Below, in pieces: positions 1 to 5,023 of a stretch of 5,562 bases of DNA. Position numbers and translations under genes: made by a program. Each line of letters starts with the position of its first letter. The first letter of the stretch is position 1. The notes under the pieces were generated by a model. That model did not search any database. It saw nothing but the letters and a program-made list of their open reading frames with translations, and had not been told where the DNA came from. Source of the DNA: Patescibacteria group bacterium (GTDB lineage: Bacteria; Patescibacteriota; Microgenomatia; UBA12405); the NCBI GenBank assembly GCA_018901355.1, contig JAHIEZ010000019.1:1-5562 (forward strand). Direction: 5' to 3'.

Positions 1-20
1 AAAAATAAGAAATATAAAAA

Positions 21-25
21 AGGAG
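21..25 (+). promoter_or_regulatory. Shine-Dalgarno site of the first gene
   Basis: AGGAG lies five bases before the ATG at 31. It is the only well-placed, strong Shine-Dalgarno sequence in front of any gene in this window and supports the start at 31. A TATAAA at 13-18 is also present, but a transcript starting about 7 bases after it would begin inside the Shine-Dalgarno, so it is not called as the promoter; the real promoter probably lies upstream of the window. Confidence 0.8.
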
Positions 26-30
26 ACTTA

Positions 31-561
31 ATGGGAAAGGTGGGGGGGGTTTTTTCTAAAAAAATATTGTGTCCGGTGGATGGTTGTTTTGTAGGATTGG
101 ATGAGTTTTTTAATATGTGTTTTGTGTCTGAGGAAAAAGAGGTAAGAGAGGTAAGAAGTCCGGTTGGTGCAAAAGTTAAAAAAATAAACAAAAAAGAAGA
201 GCTGGTGCTGGAGTTTGAGGCGGTAGAATTTAAGGGTGAAGTGACGGGAGAAGAGAAAATTTGGTCGTGGATAAGTGGAGAAGAATTTGATCGAATAGGA
301 GATTTAGACAGTCGCTTTGAAGGAAAAACTGTTTTGTGCCGAAAAATAGATGAGGATTTTTTGGCGAAAGCCCAGGCTTTGGGAGTGGTGGCTTTGATAA
401 CAGCAATAGAAGAAAAAGAAGAACTGCCGGATGTAGATATGGCTATTTTGGGAGTAGATAAAGAGAATTGGCCTGTTTTGATTGAGGAGTTAAAAAGCGG
501 AAAAGAGGAGAGAAGAATGTTTTTAAATTGCTTGGAAGGAAAACTTTTATTAGTGGTATAG
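31..561 (+). CDS. Unrecognised 176-aa protein, possible barrel-sandwich N-terminus
   Basis: I do not recognise this protein with certainty. The N-terminal half carries CPVDG (residues 14-18) and later RSPVGAKV (42-49), followed by a strand-rich segment ending near residue 80; the SPxG turn between short beta strands recalls lipoyl/biotinyl-like barrel-sandwich folds, but there is no modifiable lysine motif I can identify. The C-terminal half (about 95-176) has a hydrophobic stretch around AQALGVVALIT (114-124) and looks like a small alpha/beta domain. There is no signal peptide or membrane segment, so it is probably cytosolic. Composition is very rich in Glu, Lys, Val and Gly. The start is fixed by AGGAG five bases upstream. 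The stop is TAG, seven bases before the protease gene at 569, so it heads the cluster with two envelope proteases; whether it serves them is unknown. A G8-T6 run lies just inside the start. Confidence 0.8.
   Translation: MGKVGGVFSKKILCPVDGCFVGLDEFFNMCFVSEEKEVREVRSPVGAKVKKINKKEELVLEFEAVEFKGEVTGEEKIWSWISGEEFDRIGDLDSRFEGKTVLCRKIDEDFLAKAQALGVVALITAIEEKEELPDVDMAILGVDKENWPVLIEELKSGKEERRMFLNCLEGKLLLVV
42..55 (+). repeat. G8-T6 homopolymer tract inside the 5' end of a gene
   Basis: Eight G followed by six T lie 11 bases after the start ATG, encoding part of VGGVFS, with a run of seven A at 58-64 close behind. The tract is directly visible; it is in frame as given. Any length change other than by three would shift the frame within the first ten codons. 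A slippage role is only a possibility. Confidence 0.85.
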
Positions 562-562
562 T
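554..562 (+). promoter_or_regulatory. Extended -10 promoter, predicted leaderless start at 569
   Basis: TGG followed by TATAGT (557-562) forms an extended -10 element. Its end is six bases from the ATG at 569, which places the expected transcription start on the A of the ATG. A weak -35 candidate, TTGGAA, is at 532-537 with a 19-base spacer. The -10 lies across the TAG stop (559-561) of the upstream gene. There is no Shine-Dalgarno at a usable distance (GGAAGGA ends more than 25 bases upstream), which fits leaderless initiation. Not experimentally shown. Confidence 0.6.
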
Positions 563-568
563 AGTTTT

Positions 569-1756
569 ATGCAATTGAAGAAAATCAGAAACGGGGCAGT
601 GATTGTGGCCTTGTTGGCAGTTTGTTCTTTTTTTAGTTTTTCTTTGGGAAGAAAAAGTGTGGGGTTGACAAAAAAAGAAGATTTGGATTTGCACTTGATG
701 TGGCAAGTAAAAGATAAATTGGAAGAAAAATTTCTGGACAAAGATAAAATGGACAAAAAGAATATGGCCTATGGCTTGATAAGAGGGATGGTGGAGTCTT
801 TGGGAGATCCGTATACGGTATTTTTGGCACCGGAAGAAAATAAAGTATCGGACGAGAATTTAGCGGGGGAATTTGGAGGGGTGGGAATATCTTTGGGTTA
901 TAAAGATAAAACTTTGGCGGTAATGACACCGTTGCCGGGGACTCCGGCAGAAAAAAAGGGAGTAAAAGCAGGAGATTTGATTTTAAAAATAATAGATGAG
1001 ATGAATGGAGTGGAGAAGGACACGGTTGGAATTAGTTTAAACGAGGCGGTAGAGTTGATTAGAGGCAAGATAGGTTCTGAGGTGATTTTGAAGATGTATC
1101 GGGAAGGTAAAGACGAACCTTTTGATGTAGTTTTGACCAGAGCTAATATTGTGGTGCCGAGTATCGAATTGGAATGGAAGGAGAAAAAAGGAAAAAAGGT
1201 GGCTTGGATAAAGTTGTACAAGTTTACCGAGAGACTTTATGAAGAATGGAACCAAATAGTGGATGAGGTTTTGGCGGAAAAGAATTTGGGGGGAGTGGTT
1301 TTGGATTTGAGAAATAATCCGGGTGGTTTTTTGCAAGCAAGTGTGATGGTGGCTTCTGATTTTTTGAAAGATGGAGTAGTGGTGGAACAAGAAAGTTCGG
1401 ATGGGAGTGTGGAAGGGTACAAAGTAGATAAATCAAAAAGAAGATTGTTGGATACTAATTTAGTAGTGTTGATAAACGGCGGATCGGCTTCGGCCTCTGA
1501 GATTTTGGCAGGAGCTTTACAGGATTATGGTAGGGCGAAATTGGTAGGAGAAAAGTCCTTTGGTAAGGGGACAGTTCAACAACCGGAGGAATTTGCTGAT
1601 GGTTCGGGTTTACATGTAACCATTGCCAAATGGTTACTTCCCAATGGTAAAAATATCCACAACGAAGGAGTAGAAGCGGATGTGAAAGTGGAAAATGAGG
1701 TAGAAACAGAAGTAGACGAACAGCTTGAAAAGGCAATGGAAGTTGTACTAGAATAA
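569..1756 (+). CDS. Carboxyl-terminal processing protease (S41 family, CtpA/Prc type)
   Basis: This is a membrane-anchored serine protease that in known relatives trims or degrades exported proteins from their C-termini. An N-terminal hydrophobic segment (about residues 9-27) follows a short basic stretch and should anchor it with the catalytic part outside. A leader domain (35-95) holds the family-typical DPYTVFL (80-86). A PDZ domain spans about 97-190, with the carboxylate-binding loop at GGVGISLG (103-110). The protease core carries DLRNNPGG (246-253) and NGGSASASE (303-311). By alignment from memory to E. coli Prc (Ser430, Asp441, Lys455), the catalytic serine is Ser308, Asp319 matches the third residue, and the general-base lysine is Lys333 in SFGKGTVQ; the spacings of 11 and 25 agree exactly. 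The length of 395 aa is typical of CtpA rather than the longer E. coli Prc. The start has no Shine-Dalgarno but has an extended -10 six bases upstream. The HtrA-type protease follows after four bases. Confidence 0.96.
   Translation: MQLKKIRNGAVIVALLAVCSFFSFSLGRKSVGLTKKEDLDLHLMWQVKDKLEEKFLDKDKMDKKNMAYGLIRGMVESLGDPYTVFLAPEENKVSDENLAGEFGGVGISLGYKDKTLAVMTPLPGTPAEKKGVKAGDLILKIIDEMNGVEKDTVGISLNEAVELIRGKIGSEVILKMYREGKDEPFDVVLTRANIVVPSIELEWKEKKGKKVAWIKLYKFTERLYEEWNQIVDEVLAEKNLGGVVLDLRNNPGGFLQASVMVASDFLKDGVVVEQESSDGSVEGYKVDKSKRRLLDTNLVVLINGGSASASEILAGALQDYGRAKLVGEKSFGKGTVQQPEEFADGSGLHVTIAKWLLPNGKNIHNEGVEADVKVENEVETEVDEQLEKAMEVVLE
1725..1754 (+). promoter_or_regulatory. -35/-10 promoter, predicted leaderless start at 1761
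   Basis: TTGAAA (1725-1730) and TAGAAT (1749-1754) are separated by 18 bases, each matching the sigma-70 consensus at five of six positions. The -10 ends six bases before the ATG at 1761, so the mRNA should begin at the start codon. Unlike the other candidate promoters in the window this one lacks the TGn extension, and it is the one with a good -35. The last T of the -10 is the first base of the TAA stop of the upstream protease gene, so the whole element sits inside coding sequence. Confidence 0.6.
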
Positions 1757-1760
1757 GGGG

Positions 1761-2840
1761 ATGAAAAATAAAAGTTGGTGGAAAGTATTTTTTTGGGGAG
1801 TAGTTTTAGGTTTGTTTTTTGCTTTTTCTTTTGGACTGGGATTTTTTTGGAAAGGGAAAAAAGACGAAAAGATAGAAACAAATAAAATTGTGGATGAAGA
1901 GTCGGTGGTGATAGATGTGGTAGAAAAAGCGACTCCGGGAGTGGTGACGGTGTCGATTAGCAAAACCCAGTTTTTTGGCTTTGAGAGTAGAGAAGAAAAA
2001 ATAGAACAGGACATAGGAACCGGTTTTGTTATAGACCAGAACGGTTTGATTGTAACCAATAAACATGTAGTGGGGGACAGAGGGGCAAAATATAGAGTAA
2101 TTGTGGGCATAGACGAAATGATAGAAGTGACTGATATTTATAGAGATCCAGTGACGGATTTGGCCATTTTGAAGGTAGATAAAAGCGGTTTGACGGCTTT
2201 GAGTTTGGGTGATTCAGATAAAATAAAAGTGGGGCAGAAAGTAATAGCCATAGGGACGGCTTTGGGAGAGTTTAGGTCAACGGTGACAACGGGAGTAATA
2301 TCAGGATTGGGAAGAGGAATTACGGCCGGATCGGCTTTTTTGGGGGCGGAAAAGTTGGATAATGTGATTCAAACAGATGCGGCTATAAATCCGGGTAATT
2401 CAGGGGGTCCTCTTTTGAATAGTAAAGGTGAAGTAATTGGAGTAAATGTGGCGGTGTCGCAAAACGGGCAAAATATCGGTTTTGCTTTGCCGATTAATTT
2501 GGTTAAAGAATCAATTTATAATTTTAAGACAACGGGAGAATTTGATAGACCCTATTTGGGGGTGGCTTATCAGATCATATCCAAACAATCAGCTTTATTA
2601 AACGAAGTGCCGCAAGGGGCTTATGTGAGCGAGGTGGGTGAAGAGAGCCCGGCGGCGAAAGCGGGGATAAAAATAGGAGACATAATAACAGAAATTGAGG
2701 GAGTTAAATTAAGCGAGGAAGAGGAAACTTCTTTGGCAACTATAATCAATCGTAAGAAAATAGGAGATGAGGTGGAAATAACTTATTATCGGGATAAAGA
2801 GACAAAAAAAGTGAAAGTGAAGCTGGAAAAGAGAGATTAG
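1761..2840 (+). CDS. HtrA/DegS-type membrane-anchored serine protease with one PDZ domain
   Basis: This is an S1C trypsin-like protease of the HtrA family, which in known cases cuts misfolded or regulatory exported proteins. A hydrophobic segment (about residues 7-30) after a short basic N-terminus should anchor it facing outward. The protease domain spans about 45-255, with the triad His102 in TNKHVV, Asp133 in DPVTDLAILKV, and Ser214 in GNSGGP (212-217). A single PDZ domain follows (about 258-356), beginning with the peptide-binding loop YLGV (265-268). One PDZ plus an anchor is the DegS-like layout, not the two-PDZ DegP layout. The length of 359 aa is normal. The bases just before the start (AAGGGG) touch the ATG and are too close to act as a Shine-Dalgarno; a -35/-10 pair six bases upstream suggests a leaderless transcript. 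The TAG stop overlaps the stop of the convergent release factor gene. Confidence 0.97.
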   Translation: MKNKSWWKVFFWGVVLGLFFAFSFGLGFFWKGKKDEKIETNKIVDEESVVIDVVEKATPGVVTVSISKTQFFGFESREEKIEQDIGTGFVIDQNGLIVTNKHVVGDRGAKYRVIVGIDEMIEVTDIYRDPVTDLAILKVDKSGLTALSLGDSDKIKVGQKVIAIGTALGEFRSTVTTGVISGLGRGITAGSAFLGAEKLDNVIQTDAAINPGNSGGPLLNSKGEVIGVNVAVSQNGQNIGFALPINLVKESIYNFKTTGEFDRPYLGVAYQIISKQSALLNEVPQGAYVSEVGEESPAAKAGIKIGDIITEIEGVKLSEEEETSLATIINRKKIGDEVEITYYRDKETKKVKVKLEKRD

Positions 2841-3538
2841 GGTAAGACGGTGAGTTCGAGAAGGAGGGAGGTGAGGTCGCCGTCCAGAGCAGAGTTGAGT
2901 TTGAAGGATTTGTTGATACGATGGTCTTTAATTTGATCACGAGCATAATTGTAAGTGCGGATTTTGTCGGAACGACCGGATTGGCTGATTTTTGATCTGG
3001 CAGAAGAAATGGTACTTTCTTTTTTATCTGCTTCTATTTGCCAGAGTTTGGCTTTGATTAATTCCAGAGCGATTTCGCGATTTTGTTGTTGAGAGCGCTC
3101 TTGTCTGACAGAAACGGTAATACCGGTGGGTTTGTGAGTAAGGCGGACCGCGGTAGAAACTTTGTTAACATTTTGACCACCGGCTCCACCGGCTCTAGAA
3201 GCGGAAAATTCCAGGTCACTGTCATTGACAACAATATTACTGTCTAAAAGGCGGGGGATGACGGCTAGAGTGGCGGTAGAGGTATGAATGCGATCTCTTT
3301 TTTCTGTTTCGGGGATACGTTGGACCCGGTGAGTGCCGGATTCGTGACGGAGCTGATCGTAAACATCAACCCCCGTTATTTTGATAGCTAAATCATCTAT
3401 TTGAGAAACTTTCCAGCCAACTTTATTGGCAAAACGGATATACATATTGAGAAGGTCTTGGGCCCAAAGGGTGGCTTCTTGGCCTCCGGGACCGGGGTGA
3501 ATTTCCAGAGTAGCAGTGTGACTGTCAAACGTGGGCAT
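2837..3538 (-). CDS. prfA: Short class I peptide chain release factor, RF1 type lacking domain 1
   Basis: This protein should end translation at stop codons by recognising them and triggering release of the finished chain on the ribosome. It carries the RF1 codon-reading tripeptide PxT as PET (residues 76-78) within HRVQRIPETE, the catalytic GGQ (120-122) in GAGGQNVN, and the RF1-type C-terminal segment RSDKIRTYNY (189-198) followed by DHRIN. PxT predicts reading of UAA and UAG. Typical bacterial RF1 is about 350-360 aa; this one has 233 aa because it starts at the conserved LEIHPGPGGQEA (11-22), where domain 2 begins, so the roughly 100-residue N-terminal domain is absent. The start ATG overlaps the last 14 bases of rpmE. 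The same frame stays open upstream inside rpmE, but that extension has no release-factor features. No Shine-Dalgarno is seen. It is probably co-transcribed with rpmE; TATACT at 3549-3554 is a weak alternative -10. Confidence 0.9.
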   Translation of the reverse strand: MPTFDSHTATLEIHPGPGGQEATLWAQDLLNMYIRFANKVGWKVSQIDDLAIKITGVDVYDQLRHESGTHRVQRIPETEKRDRIHTSTATLAVIPRLLDSNIVVNDSDLEFSASRAGGAGGQNVNKVSTAVRLTHKPTGITVSVRQERSQQQNREIALELIKAKLWQIEADKKESTISSARSKISQSGRSDKIRTYNYARDQIKDHRINKSFKLNSALDGDLTSLLLELTVLP

Positions 3539-3761
3539 TTTTGGCGGCAGTATAGGCGTTACCTTGGGCGACTTTTTGTTTAAATTTATCAATCCTACCT
3601 TTAACATCGGCAAATTTTTGAGTACCGGTGTAGAAAGGATGGCAATGAGAACAAATTTCAACCTCTATTTTTTCCAGAGTTGAACCGGTAGTAAAATTAT
3701 GTCCGCAGGCGCAGGTGACTTTGCAGTCAGCATAAGTTTTTGGATGGATTCCTGTTTGCAT
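3525..3761 (-). CDS. rpmE: 50S ribosomal protein L31, zinc-binding form
   Basis: L31 is a small protein of the large ribosomal subunit that bridges towards the small subunit. The N-terminus MQTGIHPK, then CACG and later CSHCHPFYTG, match the family strongly. Four cysteines (Cys17, Cys19, Cys37, Cys40) give the CxC...CxxC set of the zinc-binding form, in the same spacing class as E. coli L31 (Cys16, 18, 37, 40). The length is 78 aa against about 70 in E. coli; the extra residues are a C-terminal tail rich in Ala, Asn and Lys. The stop is TGA, so this organism reads UGA as termination. The ATG follows an extended -10 (TGCTATAAT) by six bases and no Shine-Dalgarno is present, so a leaderless mRNA is expected. 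The release factor gene follows with a 14-base overlap; neighbouring rpmE and prfA are known from other bacteria, such as the Bacillus region. Confidence 0.96.
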   Translation of the reverse strand: MQTGIHPKTYADCKVTCACGHNFTTGSTLEKIEVEICSHCHPFYTGTQKFADVKGRIDKFKQKVAQGNAYTAAKNAHV

Positions 3762-3767
3762 GGGGGA

Positions 3768-3776
3768 ATTATAGCA
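3768..3776 (-). promoter_or_regulatory. Extended -10 promoter of rpmE-prfA, predicted leaderless
   Basis: On the minus strand TGC is followed by a perfect TATAAT (3773 down to 3768), then T and five C, then the ATG at 3761. The six-base gap puts the expected transcription start on the A of the ATG. The -35 position at 17 bases (ATGTAA) matches poorly, which is common when a TGn extension is present. It lies in the 43-base gap between rpmE and the end of the next minus-strand gene, and is the strongest -10 in the window. Confidence 0.72.
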
Positions 3777-3804
3777 AAAATGAGACCAGTTTACATCTTC
3801 GGCT

Positions 3805-4518
3805 TTAAAGATCTTCGGGAGTAGGAGTGGGAGAAGCTGTTATTTGAATGATTTTGTGGGCGTAATAGGTTTTGTTGTTGGTGTCAGTGGGAGAAAAAAT
3901 GGCAATGATTTTTTGTCCATTTTCTAAGTTAGCTATTTTCCCTGTTTTAAGATCAGAAGTGAGGATTTTTGTTTTATTGTCAGTTTTTATTTGATACTGT
4001 AAATCTTTATTGTTGAGGGGGATGAGAACAAGAACGGAAGAAGAAAGAGAAATGTCGGCTATATTCCCGATAATAATATGTTGTTTTGGTTGAAAAGATT
4101 CGGAAGGGAGAATAATAAGTCTTTTGGTGTTAAGGATGGGTGAGCCATCTTCAAGATAACCCATGGCTAGAATCGATTGGCCTTCACTTAATTTGTCGAG
4201 ATTGGTTTTGTTTCTTTTTTCGTCGATAAAAACAGTGTCTTGGTTTACTTTTAAGAGAAAATCCTGATTTCTGAAATTTATAGTAATTTGGTTTTGATCA
4301 ATTTGTCTGATGTCACCAACAAAACCTTTTTTGCCGGAAGAAACAGAGGTGGTAATGGAAGCTAATTTTTCCTTGACTTTTTCTTCAACCGCTTGTCTAA
4401 TTTTTTGGATATTTTCGTTGGTTTCTGTTTGGGAGTTGTCGGGAGTAGGGGAAGGAGAAATGGCGACTATGGGAGAGGTAAAATGGATAAAGAGGAATAA
4501 GAGAAAAAAGATAACCAT
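3805..4518 (-). CDS. Secreted protein with two DUF5666-like modules
   Basis: This is an exported protein of unknown function. A leucine/phenylalanine-rich signal or anchor segment (residues 2-19, from MVIFFLLFLFI) is followed by a SPSPTP linker. A charged, probably helical stretch (about 34-55) precedes two similar beta-rich modules. The first (about 65-138) begins GFVGDIRQIDQNQITI and has DTVFID and SEGQSILAMGY; the second (about 148-227) begins IIIGNIADISLSSSVLVL and has KTKILTSDL and ENGQKIIAIF. The shared order, glycine-started strand, Thr-Lys/Val pair, then a Gly-Gln turn and a final strand, resembles DUF5666-type OB-like modules and suggests internal duplication. The protein ends in SPTPTPEDL. 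I chose the ATG at 4518 over one at 4584 because it begins the signal segment and sits one base after the upstream stop; coupled translation from the upstream gene is likely. No Shine-Dalgarno or separate -10 is visible. Confidence 0.82.
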   Translation of the reverse strand: MVIFFLLFLFIHFTSPIVAISPSPTPDNSQTETNENIQKIRQAVEEKVKEKLASITTSVSSGKKGFVGDIRQIDQNQITINFRNQDFLLKVNQDTVFIDEKRNKTNLDKLSEGQSILAMGYLEDGSPILNTKRLIILPSESFQPKQHIIIGNIADISLSSSVLVLIPLNNKDLQYQIKTDNKTKILTSDLKTGKIANLENGQKIIAIFSPTDTNNKTYYAHKIIQITASPTPTPEDL

Positions 4519-4519
4519 A

Positions 4520-4975
4520 TTAGATATTGGCGGTGGAATAAGTAACGATAAGTTCAAGGTCAGTTTGAATGTTTTGAGAGTCAATGGCGCTTATTTGAAC
4601 GATATTAAAGCCGCTTTCAAGAGTAACTGCTAAATCAAAATTGCCTTTTTCGTCGGTTTTGTCGGTGTAAGAATCAACGGGGGTGGTAATAACAATAAGA
4701 CTTTGAGGAGAAGTGGTACCGGTGATGTTGATTTTAGAATTATTAACAATGGTGTAATTTTTAGGTGAATCAATAACAAGGTTGTTTTGAGTTGGTTTTT
4801 CTAAATCTGAAGAAGTGGAGACATTTTCCTGAGAGGGGGGTGGGGTGGGAATGTTGGCTTGAGTGACAGGTTCGTTTTGCTTGTTTTTACCTGTTTGTAA
4901 AGAGTAGTAGGCACCAGTGGCACCAAAACCTAAAAGAAGACCGAGAATAACGGCGATTAGGTATTCTTTTATCAT
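4520..4975 (-). CDS. Membrane-anchored Ig-like surface protein
   Basis: This 151-aa protein has an N-terminal membrane segment (about residues 4-24, MIKEYLIAVILGLLLGFGATG) with no obvious cleavage site. A low-complexity Pro/Ser/Thr/Gln/Asn linker (about 28-65, including PTPPPS) follows. The rest (about 66-148) is a beta-rich domain with IDSPKNYTIVNN, KINITGTT, and EKGNFDLAVTLESGFNIVQISA, the pattern of bacterial Ig-like or glucodextranase-B-like modules seen in surface proteins. It should stand outside the membrane on a flexible stalk; no enzymatic motif is seen. The ATG at 4975 is chosen because the membrane segment starts there and a -10 element ends seven bases upstream; an in-frame ATG at 5029 would include promoter sequence. 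Its TAA is one base before the next gene, so the two exported proteins are probably one transcript and may work together. Confidence 0.82.
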   Translation of the reverse strand: MIKEYLIAVILGLLLGFGATGAYYSLQTGKNKQNEPVTQANIPTPPPSQENVSTSSDLEKPTQNNLVIDSPKNYTIVNNSKINITGTTSPQSLIVITTPVDSYTDKTDEKGNFDLAVTLESGFNIVQISAIDSQNIQTDLELIVTYSTANI

Positions 4976-4982
4976 TATAGGA

Positions 4983-4991
4983 ATGATACCA
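4983..4991 (-). promoter_or_regulatory. Extended -10 promoter, predicted leaderless start at 4975
   Basis: On the minus strand TGG precedes TATCAT (4988 down to 4983), five of six to consensus, ending seven bases before the ATG at 4975. No convincing -35 is seen at 16-19 bases. The element faces a mirror-like promoter for the divergent gene at 5024; the two -10 hexamers are 23 bases apart. Confidence 0.55.
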
Positions 4992-5008
4992 CAGGCCAGG
5001 AGAGAAAA

Positions 5009-5017
5009 TGGTAGAAT
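5009..5017 (+). promoter_or_regulatory. Extended -10 promoter, predicted leaderless start at 5024
   Basis: TGG is followed by TAGAAT (5012-5017), five of six to consensus, then AAGTTT and the ATG at 5024. The six-base gap predicts a transcript beginning at the start codon. No -35 match is seen; the -35 position (about 4989-4994) adjoins the -10 of the divergent promoter. There is no Shine-Dalgarno at a usable distance in front of 5024. Confidence 0.58.
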
Positions 5018-5023
5018 AAGTTT

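Noticed and set aside
898..1221. Long open frame on the minus strand inside the S41 protease gene
   Set aside because: It is antisense to a clearly conserved protease, and its product is a low-complexity Ser/Phe/Pro/Ile string reflecting Lys/Glu/Gly codons read backwards. Similar antisense frames at 633-929, 1037-1390, 1576-1881 and 1748-2110 were dropped for the same reason.
3401..3583. Open frame of 60 codons on the + strand under prfA and rpmE
   Set aside because: Antisense to conserved release factor and L31 sequence, with no initiation signal.
3539..3661. Upstream extension of the release factor reading frame to an ATG at 3661
   Set aside because: The extra 41 residues lie inside rpmE in another frame and show no release-factor domain 1 features; L31 is clearly the real product there.
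3795..3818. Direct repeat ATCTTCGG at 3795-3802 and 3811-3818 near the stop at 3805, with a small AAGATCTT palindrome, as a terminator or attachment site
   Set aside because: Eight bases is within chance, there is no stable GC stem followed by a T run, and no recombinase or duplicated flank is present.
4519..4584. Start at 4584 for the two-module secreted protein
   Set aside because: It would overlap the Ig-like gene by 65 bases and put a polar stretch before the signal segment; the ATG at 4518 begins directly at the hydrophobic segment.
4310..4633. Open frame of 107 codons on the + strand across the junction of the two exported proteins
   Set aside because: Antisense to two genes with signal or anchor segments and recognisable domains; no Shine-Dalgarno, -10 at the usual place, or domain.
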